Both the position numbers and the translations under genes were made by a program. From assembly GCA_964429675.1 (NCBI GenBank), contig CAYSDF010000001.1:1-45428 (forward strand): 45,428 bases of DNA, in the 5' to 3' direction. The stretch comes from GWA2-44-9 sp964429675 (GTDB lineage: Bacteria > Patescibacteriota > Minisyncoccia > 2-02-FULL-40-12 > GWA2-44-9). The notes beneath the pieces were generated by a model, which saw only the letters and a list, made by a program, of their open reading frames with translations, was not told the origin of the DNA and searched no databases. Positions 7,463 to 16,228 of this stretch are shown in pieces; position 1 is the stretch's first letter, and each line of letters starts with the position of its first letter.

Positions 7463-8287
7463 ATGGCTTTACCTTCACCACAGTATTTCAGTAACGCAAT
7501 AGTCGGCAATATGCAATCCGGTGCGGACGTTAATGTTTACCGTACGGATTCTGCACCGAAATATCCGATAGGACAAGGGTTCTACCGGGCAGACGGAAAT
7601 ATCTTCCGGTACGCTTCGTTCGATGCTGCCGTGACCGCTGGACGGTTAGTGGCCCCGGTGGTAGCGAATAACGGCTTGACGGTGACCGATAACAAAATTA
7701 TCGGAGCGGCTTCGGCGACTATCGTCGAGGCAGAACGACCGATTCAACCGGGAACCGTGGGAAGTCACTGGATTCAAGTGACCATCTCGGGGATAGCGGC
7801 TAGTAAATACGCCGGTGGGTATTTAATTACTGAAGATGGGTCAGGTAAATCTTTCACTTACAGAATCGCCAATAACACGGCGACGAACAATCCTGTGAGC
7901 GGAGATTTATATCTTCAGTTGTATGAACCCCTACAGGCACAGGTCAGCGCAAATACCGACATTATCATCGTTCCCAGCATGTATAACGATGTGGATGTCG
8001 CTTCTGCGGCGACCAACTGGGCAGTGAGCGGAGTTGCGATGTCAACTACGACCTCGACCAATATCTTTGGTTGGGTCTGTACTCACGGTGTGGTCGGTGT
8101 GTTGCAGGATGGGGCTTGGACTGGCGGCGACCAGCTGGCTCTGTCTACGGCGGTTAATGGAGCGGCCTGTACTTACGGTGCTTTAACGACCAGCGTCTCG
8201 GCTCTTACCGGAGTTCAAATCATCGGTTATGCCATTCAGAACGGTGGCGATACCGAATTGGGAGCAGCTTACTTACAAATCGAATGA
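7463..8287 (+). CDS. Virion structural protein, likely capsid decoration
   Basis: This 274-residue protein is rich in Ala, Thr, Gly and Val with alternating hydrophobic residues, implying beta folds. The N-terminal segment (QSGADVNVYRTDSAPKYPIG) and the middle (IVEAERPIQPGTVGSHWIQV) resemble decoration proteins placed just after phage coat genes. AAAGGAAA precedes the start. Its stop overlaps the start of a glycosyltransferase gene by ATGA, so the two are translationally coupled, which suggests that the enzyme may act on a virion protein. Confidence 0.65.
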   Translation: MALPSPQYFSNAIVGNMQSGADVNVYRTDSAPKYPIGQGFYRADGNIFRYASFDAAVTAGRLVAPVVANNGLTVTDNKIIGAASATIVEAERPIQPGTVGSHWIQVTISGIAASKYAGGYLITEDGSGKSFTYRIANNTATNNPVSGDLYLQLYEPLQAQVSANTDIIIVPSMYNDVDVASAATNWAVSGVAMSTTTSTNIFGWVCTHGVVGVLQDGAWTGGDQLALSTAVNGAACTYGALTTSVSALTGVQIIGYAIQNGGDTELGAAYLQIE

Positions 8288-8958
8288 AAAGTATTTTCAT
8301 TGGAGTTTGTCAGACACGTCAGGACGAAAGGTTTCAGTCATCGTATCGTCGGTTTACGGATGATCTAGTCGAAGACTACAGTATCTGTATGACGAAGGTG
8401 ATTGATACCTTTCTTCCTGACGCTCAGAATCAGATAGCGGAAAGGTTTCTGGCTTCGGAATACGATTACCTTCTGCTTCTGGATGATGACCACTGGGGGC
8501 ATACGAGGGAGATGTTAGAGACGTTAATAAAGGCCGATTCCGATATGGCGACGATAAAGACGTATTCGAGGCATTACCCTTATTCCTGTGCTCTGATGAA
8601 AAAGACAAATACCGGGTATGCGGGGATAGAAAACGGAAAAGGATATCAGGAATGCGATATGACCGGGTTTCCGATGACGTTGATTAAACGGAAACTTTTC
8701 TTAAAGCTCGAGAAACCGTATTTTCGAGGAAGGTATGACGGAGGGAGAGACTGGGCCACGGATAAAGAGTTTTGCGAGAGGATACGGGACTTAGGGATTA
8801 AACCGATGGGATGTTTTCAGCATTGCTTACCTCATGCCGATATTACTGAGGAGAATGTGCAGGAACGAAGATATTTAGAGAGATGGCAGAATAACAATAT
8901 CGCTTCGTATATGTTATTCCATCAACGAAGGAGAGAAGAATGTATGGTGCCCCGGTAG
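8284..8958 (+). CDS. GT-A-type glycosyltransferase inside the head gene cluster
   Basis: The 224-residue product has a Rossmann-like first half, then YDYLLLLDDDHWGHTREMLE with a DxD-type metal site (Asp67-69), and CDMTGFPMTLIKRKLF and GCFQHCLPH motifs further on. The same three blocks occur in order in the protein at 11369-12040, so the two are paralogues. DxD enzymes bind a nucleotide sugar through a divalent metal. The gene is coupled to the decoration gene before it and the small virion gene after it, so glycosylation of capsid or fibre proteins is the attractive guess; host-surface modification is the alternative. Confidence 0.75.
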   Translation: MKSIFIGVCQTRQDERFQSSYRRFTDDLVEDYSICMTKVIDTFLPDAQNQIAERFLASEYDYLLLLDDDHWGHTREMLETLIKADSDMATIKTYSRHYPYSCALMKKTNTGYAGIENGKGYQECDMTGFPMTLIKRKLFLKLEKPYFRGRYDGGRDWATDKEFCERIRDLGIKPMGCFQHCLPHADITEENVQERRYLERWQNNNIASYMLFHQRRREECMVPR

Positions 8959-9239
8959 GGACGAAGGTCATAACGTCTAGTCAGCAGGTTGTTCCGACAA
9001 ATTTCCACGCAAGGCTTTTTAATATGAATATTCTGGCCGCCGGAACGAGTACGACGGTACAGGCGTTAAGTAATGGAGCGACAGGGACGTTAATTTTACA
9101 GGAACAGAGTACGTCGAGTAATCCGAAGACCGTGGATTATGGAGTCAACGGCCATGAATTCCCGAAGGGGATATATATATTATTTGATGCGCAGACAACA
9201 CAGGTAACGTTGTCATATCGACAAGAAGAAAGCAATTAA
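8940..9239 (+). CDS. Small virion protein of unknown function
   Basis: This 99-residue Thr/Ser/Gly-rich protein starts inside the end of the glycosyltransferase gene, after GGAGAGAAGA. It has alternating strand-like segments (STTVQALSNGATGTLILQEQ) and ends in a charged EESN tail. No family is recognised. It probably forms a small beta-barrel head or fibre component. Confidence 0.6.
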   Translation: MYGAPVGTKVITSSQQVVPTNFHARLFNMNILAAGTSTTVQALSNGATGTLILQEQSTSSNPKTVDYGVNGHEFPKGIYILFDAQTTQVTLSYRQEESN

Positions 9240-9265
9240 CCAAGTCTAACCGAGAGGAGACAGTT

Positions 9266-9742
9266 ATGCCAAGCTGGGTCACAGATGAGAAAGGTCTTTG
9301 GCATCCCGCCAAAGAAAAGGTAGGGTTGACGAATCATGGAGATAAACCATTTAAACATCCGGTGACCGGAGAGATGATAGGCCCCGGAGAACCGTTTATT
9401 TACGAAGGCCCGGACAGAGCGGCTTTGTTCGAGCTTTATACTATTGATAAGACCGGCAAGACTACGACGTTAGGCGAGAACTTCCGGCAGAACACGGAGT
9501 TTCTGGAATATTACGCCAAGATGAGGAATGCGTTCGGGTTTACTAATGTCGACCAATTCTTGGAATATCTGGGGTATGACGAGGAAGGCAAGAAGAAAGA
9601 ATTCGAGGAAAAGGCTTCTCGGATTAACAAGCATGAAATCCCCAAGCGGGTCAAAGAGATTCAGAAGTTAGGCGGTGGGGATGACAGGGCCGGAGGCAAG
9701 AATGTCCGTTTTGGCGGGTTTGGGGACATACCGAAAGAATAA
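9266..9742 (+). CDS. Head-region protein of unknown function
   Basis: This 158-residue charged protein starts with PSWVTDEKGLWHPAKEKV and has a mixed alpha/beta middle, a Lys/Glu-rich helix (about residues 108-135) and a Gly-rich basic tail. GAGAGGAGA lies ahead of the ATG. Its stop overlaps the next start by one base. Nothing diagnostic is seen. It is more polar than its beta-rich neighbours and could be an internal or linker protein. Confidence 0.6.
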   Translation: MPSWVTDEKGLWHPAKEKVGLTNHGDKPFKHPVTGEMIGPGEPFIYEGPDRAALFELYTIDKTGKTTTLGENFRQNTEFLEYYAKMRNAFGFTNVDQFLEYLGYDEEGKKKEFEEKASRINKHEIPKRVKEIQKLGGGDDRAGGKNVRFGGFGDIPKE

Positions 9743-10011
9743 TGGGATACAACGTCGTAGTTGTAGGGAATACCGCAACGAAGATACTAACGCAGCCGAC
9801 AGCGGGACGCTCCCGCAAGTCGGCTGTTTTTACTAACAACTCGGGGTACATTGTGTATATCGGATTCGATTCAAATGTGACGGTTGATACGGGGTTTCCT
9901 TTGAATCAGAATGATATCTGGCAGACGAATGAGCCAAGGTGTTATCAGGGAGAAGTTTACGGGATACTGACCAGCGGTACAGCGAGTGTCCCGTATCAGG
10001 AGATTCTATGA
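9742..10011 (+). CDS. Small beta-rich virion protein
   Basis: This 89-residue protein has the layout 'ATKILTQPTAGRSRKSAVFTNNS..YIVYIGFDSNVT..TGFPL..ND'. I know this pattern from short phage structural proteins, where it forms a compact beta sandwich, often near fibre genes. The stop overlaps the next ATG as ATGA. Exact role unknown. Confidence 0.65.
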   Translation: MGYNVVVVGNTATKILTQPTAGRSRKSAVFTNNSGYIVYIGFDSNVTVDTGFPLNQNDIWQTNEPRCYQGEVYGILTSGTASVPYQEIL

Positions 10012-11018
10012 CGATGGAAGTAAAAAGAGCCGGAGGCGGTGGTGCTGGGTCGAGTAATAGTGGATGGACAGATGACGGAACAGTCGTCCGGCTGACGACG
10101 GCAACGGATAAAGTCGGAATAGGGAATACCAATCCACAAAGTGCCCTTTCTGTTGGGAGCTTAGCTACTTTTAATTCTAAATCAATTTTTGAGATTTATG
10201 AACAGGCTACTTCTACCAACAACCTAGAAGGGGTTATGTATGGAGAGCTTGATTACGATTTGCAAAATAATAATAATACGTCTCTATATGGAATGGATTT
10301 TGAACTTTACCCAAATTTTGCGCAAAATAATGTTGCAATGAATAGGATTGATAGTATTTATAATTTAGTTTATGTATCTCAAGACCAAGGATTGACTGGG
10401 AATTCTTTTAGTCTCATTACTGGATATTACGCCCAAATTAATATTAATAACGGAATTACAGTTAACGATGCCTATGGTCTTTTAATTAGTGCTGTAACAG
10501 GGGCGGTCAACAACTGGGGAATTTATGTTAGTGATGCCAGTGCTAAAAATTACTTGGCTGGAGTTCTTCAGTTAGATAACAAAATTACAAAATATAATGG
10601 TATTGCTACAGTTTCCAACGGTGCCCCTGCCGAATACGCTACAGTTGACTTGACGGGTCAAACCGCCGCAATTACTGCCACAACTGCCTATGCTGTTCCC
10701 GCTAGCGGAGCTGGGATGTATAGAATTTCATGGGTAGCGAAAGTTACGACAGCAGCCTCGGTTTCTTCGGTTTTGGGTGGAACAAATGGGTTTCAGATTA
10801 AATATACCGACGCGGATGATTCGGTGGTGGTCACTACGGGAGCTTTGGCAAATGAGAATACGCTATCATTGAGTACAAATACCACACAAACCATTTATGT
10901 TGGTGCTTTGGTGGTTAATGCCAAAGCCAGCACAAATATTCAGTATTTAATGGATTACACGAGTGCAGGGGGAACCGCAATGCAATATAATCTTCATTTA
11001 AAAGTTGAGGCTCTATAA
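10008..11018 (+). CDS. Fibre-like virion protein with VGIGNTNP motif
   Basis: This 336-residue protein starts at the ATGA overlap with the previous gene (AGGAG seven bases ahead); a longer upstream in-frame start is not needed. After a Gly-rich linker it has WTDDGTVVRLTTATDKVGIGNTNPQSALSV, the repeat unit common in phage tail fibres and adhesins, then a beta-rich body and a C-terminal domain with AYAVPASGAGMYRISWVAKV. The same WxDDGT..RL..TDxVG unit appears in the secreted protein at 14660. It is probably a trimeric head or tail fibre. Confidence 0.65.
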   Translation: MTMEVKRAGGGGAGSSNSGWTDDGTVVRLTTATDKVGIGNTNPQSALSVGSLATFNSKSIFEIYEQATSTNNLEGVMYGELDYDLQNNNNTSLYGMDFELYPNFAQNNVAMNRIDSIYNLVYVSQDQGLTGNSFSLITGYYAQININNGITVNDAYGLLISAVTGAVNNWGIYVSDASAKNYLAGVLQLDNKITKYNGIATVSNGAPAEYATVDLTGQTAAITATTAYAVPASGAGMYRISWVAKVTTAASVSSVLGGTNGFQIKYTDADDSVVVTTGALANENTLSLSTNTTQTIYVGALVVNAKASTNIQYLMDYTSAGGTAMQYNLHLKVEAL

Positions 11019-11372
11019 ATGACACTTAAAAGTTATTATTTTCAGCAAATAGGTCAACAGTTCGCTTTTGCCAATGTTGCTTCTGGTTCCACAGATACGA
11101 GTTTGGTGACAGCGGTGGTTGGGATAAAAATCAGGGTTATTGCTTTAGTCATGGTCACCGCAGCCACAGCAACAAACGTGACCTTTAATACCAAGCCTTC
11201 GGGTTCTGGAACGGCTATCTCCTGCTTATTCGCTAACGGTGCCAATGGAGGAGCCGTACTGCCGTTTAATCCCGCCGGATGGTTTGAGACCAATGTGGGA
11301 GAGGGATTGACGGTTACAACTGGGTCAGGGTCAACGACAGGGATTTCGGTTGTTTATCAGGAGGTCGGATGA
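11019..11372 (+). CDS. Small virion protein
   Basis: This 117-residue, hydrophobic/Thr-rich beta protein begins one base after the preceding stop. It has no recognised domain. Its stop overlaps the next glycosyltransferase start by ATGA, repeating the arrangement at 8284, where a structural gene is coupled to a glycosyltransferase. Confidence 0.6.
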   Translation: MTLKSYYFQQIGQQFAFANVASGSTDTSLVTAVVGIKIRVIALVMVTAATATNVTFNTKPSGSGTAISCLFANGANGGAVLPFNPAGWFETNVGEGLTVTTGSGSTTGISVVYQEVG

Positions 11373-12040
11373 AGATCTTAGTCGGGATACCGAGTATCCG
11401 TAGTTACGGACCGTTTATAGAATCCATGAATTCTTTTCTTCCAGCGATTTCCAAGTTCCATGAAGTTGAGGTCTACGAAGTCAGAAACCGAACCATCGCC
11501 GAAGCGAGGAATATGATAGCCGATTATTTCCTTTCCAAAGACTTTGAATACCTGCTTTTCTTAGATGACGACCATTCCGGGCACACCGTTGAAATGCTCG
11601 AGGTGCTTTTTAATACGAACGCTATGGTCTCAGGAATTAAATGCTACCGTAAAGATTTTCCTTACTTACCGAATCTTCTGGATTATTCCGGGAATTCCGA
11701 GGAATTGGTGAAGTATAGAGTCAAAGACGAAACAACAGGTATTCTGGAATGCGACCTTGTCGGATTTGGAATGACGCTGATTAAACGGGAAGTCTTTAAT
11801 CTGATGTCTAAACCTTACTTCATTGGGAAAGAGAATCAGAAAGAAGACAATTATTTTTGCGACAAATTGAGGGAACGAGGAGTCAAACTCATGGGATGTT
11901 TTGATTACTGTTTACCTCATCAGGGAATCGGGGAGAAAGAAGCTAAAGAACTTTACGACCAAGAAATCCAGAAAGTCATGGAAAGAATCGTCAAAGAAAA
12001 TCCGGGGATAGGTCATTTTAATCTCTCATTAATAGCATAG
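11369..12040 (+). CDS. GT-A-type glycosyltransferase, paralogue of the one at 8284
   Basis: This 223-residue enzyme-like protein begins with the beta-strand ILVGIPSIRS, has FEYLLFLDDDHSGHTVEMLE with Asp66-68 as the DxD site, and shares ECDLVGFGMTLIKREVF and LMGCFDYCLPHQGI blocks with the 8284 product. The N-terminal IPSIR resembles the (I/V)RP motif of the leftward glycosyltransferases at 29375-35889. GGAGG precedes the ATG and it is coupled to the structural gene before it. The acceptor is unknown; a virion protein is likely from context. Confidence 0.75.
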   Translation: MKILVGIPSIRSYGPFIESMNSFLPAISKFHEVEVYEVRNRTIAEARNMIADYFLSKDFEYLLFLDDDHSGHTVEMLEVLFNTNAMVSGIKCYRKDFPYLPNLLDYSGNSEELVKYRVKDETTGILECDLVGFGMTLIKREVFNLMSKPYFIGKENQKEDNYFCDKLRERGVKLMGCFDYCLPHQGIGEKEAKELYDQEIQKVMERIVKENPGIGHFNLSLIA

Positions 12041-12047
12041 GAGACGT

Positions 12048-12536
12048 ATGGCAAATGTAAAGATATCATATTCGGCGTCAGGAACGATAACTTGTACTTT
12101 AGCGGCTCTTGCCAGTTCTTCGACTATTGGGCAGAGTTCAACCTCGATAGATAACGGAACCAATCTTTATGACGATGTCCTTTTGAATCTCGGAATTAAG
12201 GTTTCAGGAACGGCGTTGGGTGCAGATAAAGCGGTGTTCGTTTATGTCTATGGTTCCGAGGATGGGACGAACTACTCCGGGGCTTCTTCTGAGGCGATTG
12301 GTTCGGATACAGCAGTGAATATCAACAGCCCTTCTAACCTTAGGGGCCCGGTTAATATATCAACGCCGGGTACTTCCCAGACGTACTTTCAGGTGATTCC
12401 TATCGCTCAGTTTTTCGGAGGCAGAATGCCAAGAAAATGGGGATACGTTGTGTTAAACGGCACGAAACAGAATTTCGACCCGACAGAAACAAATCACACC
12501 AAGACCTATACTGGTGTGACTTATACGGTGGTTTAA
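12048..12536 (+). CDS. Virion structural protein
   Basis: This 162-residue Ser/Thr/Gly-rich protein has strand-rich segments (AVFVYVYGSEDGTNYS) and no charged helices. It starts after AGGAGACGT. It resembles small phage head-fibre or decoration proteins in composition but no specific family is recognised. Stop and next start overlap as TAATG. Confidence 0.6.
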   Translation: MANVKISYSASGTITCTLAALASSSTIGQSSTSIDNGTNLYDDVLLNLGIKVSGTALGADKAVFVYVYGSEDGTNYSGASSEAIGSDTAVNINSPSNLRGPVNISTPGTSQTYFQVIPIAQFFGGRMPRKWGYVVLNGTKQNFDPTETNHTKTYTGVTYTVV

Positions 12537-13384
12537 TGATAGCGACTAATTATTTTAAAAACAAGCCTCCTGTAGGAGCGATTATTGATTACGGGCATTC
12601 TTTATCTAAAGGGCTAAATGCGTGCTGGTTGATGAATGAAGGCGCAGGGAATACTATTAAGGACTTGATTAATCCTGCCAGTAATGGGAAATTTACCAAC
12701 TTTGCTGGGAATTCAGGGTGGAATAATAATGGTAAATTCGGAGAATGTGTAAGGATTCAAAACAGCACTAATTTTATTTCCTGTGGAACAAGGGATGTGG
12801 TTAAGCTCTCTTCTCCGATGACGATTAGTACTTGGGTTTATCCTAATAGTAAAGGCGGTGGCGGGTTAGCAAGAATCTTTTTTAAACAAGGCACTTCAAG
12901 TTCGCTCGGATTTCATTTTCAATTTGAGAGTGATGGCGTGGCGAATACATTCAGCTTGAGCATCGATGGTACCGCAACTACTGCCTCGGAAACGAATGGA
13001 TGTATTGTTTTTGGAGTATGGCAGCATTTACTAGGGACATGGGATGGAGGTACAGCCGGGAATGGGATTAGGCTTTATTACAATGGTTTAGAAAGCACTT
13101 ATGTCGGCAGGTTCGACGGTTCTGGTCAGGGGAATTTTTCAGGAGGGCTGAATCATATTGGTAATCGTGGTGATTTGGGTAGAGGAGTGGATGGGTCAAT
13201 AGATAATGTGATGATTTGGAACCGTGTTCTTAGCGCACAGGAAATATACAGTTTATACGTTAATCCATATTCAATGTTTTACAGTAATTATCTTACACAA
13301 TTCAGGAATTTAGGGATATTCAGGAAGACTTTATCTTCCATAGGAACCAGAACCGGGACAAGACAATCTCAGGAGTGGAACTAA
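12536..13384 (+). CDS. LamG/concanavalin-like domain fibre protein
   Basis: This 282-residue protein has a laminin-G-like (concanavalin fold) domain. The blocks are ACWLMNEGAGNTIKDL, MTISTWVYPN, GVWQHLLGTWDGG, RLYYNGLE and GSIDNVMIWNRVLSAQEIYSLY, in the order of the LamG_3 family. Such domains bind glycans or proteins on surfaces. The ATG at 12536 overlaps the previous stop (TAATG), so the longer in-frame upstream start at 12437 is unnecessary. It is likely a receptor-binding or decoration protein of the virion. Confidence 0.8.
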   Translation: MIATNYFKNKPPVGAIIDYGHSLSKGLNACWLMNEGAGNTIKDLINPASNGKFTNFAGNSGWNNNGKFGECVRIQNSTNFISCGTRDVVKLSSPMTISTWVYPNSKGGGGLARIFFKQGTSSSLGFHFQFESDGVANTFSLSIDGTATTASETNGCIVFGVWQHLLGTWDGGTAGNGIRLYYNGLESTYVGRFDGSGQGNFSGGLNHIGNRGDLGRGVDGSIDNVMIWNRVLSAQEIYSLYVNPYSMFYSNYLTQFRNLGIFRKTLSSIGTRTGTRQSQEWN

Positions 13385-14410
13385 ATGGCTCTCTTAAAAC
13401 AAAGCACAGTCAGAGTTCGTTCTTTTAAAATGATAGATTCTTCAGACCATATCTCAAAGAAAACAAGTCTCACATGTACGGTGAATATCTCAAAGAATGG
13501 AGCTGGGTTTGGCGCAGCAGCGGGTTCGGTCGCAGAGATAGCGAACGGCTGGTACAGCGTGACCTTAACGGCGGCGGATACAGGGACTCTCGGAGACTTG
13601 GCTTTTTATATCACCGCCTCCGGTGCGGATGATACGGATTTCGTAGACCAAGTCGTCGCCTTTGACCCACAGGGATTGATTGCGGCTAATGTTATTCAGT
13701 ATGTCAGCGGGACAGCTTCGACGAATGTGGCTGGTATCCCGAAAGTAGATATTGTCGACGTCAGTGGTGTGGCGGTTTCAGCGACAACGGCACAGCTTGG
13801 TGTCAATGTTGTCAACTGGAACAACAGTGCCGTATCGGCTCCGAATATTGCCGGGGTTCCAAAGGTAGATATTGTGGATATCGGTGGGGCGGCTCTTTCT
13901 ACGAGTATTGCCCAAGTAGGAGTCAATGTTATTCAGTATGCTTCAGGTACAGCCTCTACCAATATCGCCGGAATTCCTAAAGTGGATTTCGTAGATATCG
14001 GAGGAGTGGCCCTCAATACTTCTCTTGCTCAACTTGGGGTTAATGTCGTTCAGTATGCCTCTGGGACAACTTCTACTAACGTTGCTGGAACGCCAAAGGT
14101 AGATTTGGTTTATACAAACGGAACTTCTCCTACGGTGCAGATAAAGAAAAATGCCGCTTACGATAATTTCACTTTTCCGATGATAGATTCCAGTGACCAC
14201 ATTAGTCTTAAAACTGGGTTGACGGTATCTGGGACGATTTCAAAGGACGGAGGTACCTTTGGGGCCTTGACGAATTCCGTGGCGGAGTTAGCCAGCGGAG
14301 TCTACAAAGTGAATCTGACGGCAAATGAATTGAATGCTAAGGACATTATGTTAAAGTTTACCGCTTCTGGAGGAGATACGAGGATAATCAAATTCGTAAC
14401 TCAAACTTAA
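13385..14410 (+). CDS. Repeat-bearing fibre protein with duplicated end domains
   Basis: This 341-residue protein has a terminal domain repeated at both ends: residues about 15-95 (MIDSSDHISKKTSLT..) and about 262-338 (MIDSSDHISLKTGLT..). Between them are four copies of a unit of about 36 residues with the consensus AGIPKVDIVDIGG.ALST..AQLGVNV.QYASGTAST. This is the plan of an elongated fibre with a repeat shaft between two related beta domains. It starts one base after the LamG gene and belongs to the same fibre cluster. Confidence 0.75.
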   Translation: MALLKQSTVRVRSFKMIDSSDHISKKTSLTCTVNISKNGAGFGAAAGSVAEIANGWYSVTLTAADTGTLGDLAFYITASGADDTDFVDQVVAFDPQGLIAANVIQYVSGTASTNVAGIPKVDIVDVSGVAVSATTAQLGVNVVNWNNSAVSAPNIAGVPKVDIVDIGGAALSTSIAQVGVNVIQYASGTASTNIAGIPKVDFVDIGGVALNTSLAQLGVNVVQYASGTTSTNVAGTPKVDLVYTNGTSPTVQIKKNAAYDNFTFPMIDSSDHISLKTGLTVSGTISKDGGTFGALTNSVAELASGVYKVNLTANELNAKDIMLKFTASGGDTRIIKFVTQT

Positions 14411-14411
14411 A

Positions 14412-14663
14412 ATGTGGGATTTTTCTTCAACACTTTATCAAGCTACTTTTTTTAATATATTTCATGGGGTTGGGAATGTCTTTGATTTATCGAGTTCTGG
14501 AAGCGGTGGGTTAGGTGGAACAACCGGATTTTATCTTTTACTGATGGGTGTAGGCGGAGGAGCTAATGCAGTCGGTGGTGGAGGAGGAGATGCTGGGGCG
14601 TTAGGAGGAATAGGCGGTGATGCGTTGGGTGGTGTGGCTGGAGATGCTTTAGGAGGCGTATGA
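14412..14663 (+). CDS. Gly-rich low-complexity protein
   Basis: This 83-residue protein has an aromatic N-terminus (MWDFSSTLYQATFFNIFHG) and a C-terminal half made of imperfect GG(D/N)A(L/G)GG repeats. It may act as a flexible linker or membrane-interacting peptide. The stop overlaps the next ATG as ATGA. Function unknown. Confidence 0.55.
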   Translation: MWDFSSTLYQATFFNIFHGVGNVFDLSSSGSGGLGGTTGFYLLLMGVGGGANAVGGGGGDAGALGGIGGDALGGVAGDALGGV

Positions 14664-16228
14664 TAAAAAAAATATTCTGGATTATTTCAATGCTTTTGAT
14701 TCCAACGGTATGTTGGGCGGTAACGAGAATCATCGACTTAAGTCAAATCACTCCGACGAATGACGACATTACTTACTGTGCCGATGGCGGAGCAACGGAT
14801 AGGAAATGCCAAGTAGGGGATATTTCTAAACTCTCAGGTTGGTCTAGGTCTAGCACGTATAGTCTCTTAAATACTCCCACAGATTACATCGGGATTGGGA
14901 CTTCGACACCTCAGGCTTATGTACATATTTACAATACAGACCCTATTGACCTTTTCAGAATAGATGACCAAGGCAGTGATACCACCCCTGTTATTGTTTC
15001 GCAAGATGGGCATGTTGGGATAGGTACAACGGCACCGAGCGGAGCTCTGGATGTTAGAGGAGCTGAAGTTAGAATCTGGACAGGCGCAGGGACAGATACG
15101 AATGCAGGTAATCCCGGAGAACTTTATGTGGAAGGAGACTTGGAGGTTGATGGGACGATCTACGGTGTAGCGGCTACATATACGGGTGATGTGACCGTGC
15201 CAACTGAAGTATATGATGCTTCTGGATGGGATGGTGATTTAACAGTCCCCACAAAGGATGCAGTAAGGGACAAGATTGAGACTTTAGGAGCCGTGACTAG
15301 CGGGTTTGTTGATGATGGAACAATCATCCGTTTAAATACCTCAACGGATACTGTGGGGTTAGGAACAACGACTTCTACTCCGAGACTGACTTTAGTGGGG
15401 TTAGGAACGACTTCCGCTACGAATTCTATGGTAATCACGGATTCAGCTTTATCAGAGAAATTGAGATTCGATGATTCTGGGCAGATGGGGATTGGGACTA
15501 CAGTGCCAAGAGGAAAACTTGACGTTGCGGGTACGGCGTATTTCGGGACGTCTGGTGCGGGGACTGTCTCAGGAGGGGCGAATCTAGCTATAAGCGGTGA
15601 TGGAGGGACAACGACGCATATGACCGTAAAAAGCACAGGACTAGTGGGGATTGGTTCAACGAATCCAATCGAGAAATTGGATGTGGCTGGGACTATAATT
15701 TCTTCCGGAGCAAGTAATGGAGTTAATTTTGGTGACGGGACTGTCTATGTTTATTCGACGGCAGCAGCCAATGGCAACTTGACTTTCGGGTCTGGGGACA
15801 ACGACAGAATGACTGTTAATACCATCGGTGATGTTGGAATCGGCTCGACTAATCCGACAGCTGCTCTGGAAATAGCTATTCCCACTGGTTCTAATTACGG
15901 ATTTTTGTTAAAAGGGAATTCTGGGGTAAATGGCGGGAATGCGGATTTCGAGTTGGATACCGCCAATGGCGCAGGGCAATGGGATTTAGCGGCAGACCAG
16001 CAAAGCAGCTCGAGGTTTGATATTTATGACCGGGTCAGCAATAAGACTCCGTTTAAAATAAATGTGGGAGCAGCCTCTAGTTCTTTTGTGATTTCGGCTG
16101 CAGGAGAAGTTTCTATGCAAGCGGTCAGTTCTGACGGGACAGGAAAAGTGGTATGTATAAAATCAGACGGGAATCTGGGAACTTGCGGAGCAGGGACTAT
16201 CGGGACTTCGACATGCACATGCAACTAA
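14660..16228 (+). CDS. Signal-peptide-bearing fibre-like adhesin with VGIGTT repeats
   Basis: This 522-residue protein begins with a clear Sec signal: Lys3-Lys4, a hydrophobic core, and a cleavage site after CWA (residue 20). The rest carries at least five 'VGIGTT.P...LDV.G' units typical of phage tail-fibre shafts, and a short Cys-containing C-terminus. GGAGGCGT precedes the ATG. Cytoplasmic assembly of virion fibres needs no signal peptide, so this product is probably exported during infection or acts at the host surface. A cleaved virion protein is an alternative. It overlaps the next gene, which is also secreted. Confidence 0.7.
   Translation: MIKKIFWIISMLLIPTVCWAVTRIIDLSQITPTNDDITYCADGGATDRKCQVGDISKLSGWSRSSTYSLLNTPTDYIGIGTSTPQAYVHIYNTDPIDLFRIDDQGSDTTPVIVSQDGHVGIGTTAPSGALDVRGAEVRIWTGAGTDTNAGNPGELYVEGDLEVDGTIYGVAATYTGDVTVPTEVYDASGWDGDLTVPTKDAVRDKIETLGAVTSGFVDDGTIIRLNTSTDTVGLGTTTSTPRLTLVGLGTTSATNSMVITDSALSEKLRFDDSGQMGIGTTVPRGKLDVAGTAYFGTSGAGTVSGGANLAISGDGGTTTHMTVKSTGLVGIGSTNPIEKLDVAGTIISSGASNGVNFGDGTVYVYSTAAANGNLTFGSGDNDRMTVNTIGDVGIGSTNPTAALEIAIPTGSNYGFLLKGNSGVNGGNADFELDTANGAGQWDLAADQQSSSRFDIYDRVSNKTPFKINVGAASSSFVISAAGEVSMQAVSSDGTGKVVCIKSDGNLGTCGAGTIGTSTCTCN

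Noticed and set aside
9939..10007. Longer N-terminus for the fibre gene starting at 9939
   Set aside because: The extension overlaps the previous gene in another frame and lacks a ribosome site; ATG 10008 has AGGAG and an ATGA overlap.
12437..12535. Longer start for the LamG-domain gene
   Set aside because: The extra 33 residues are the shadow of the preceding gene; the TAATG overlap gives a natural start.
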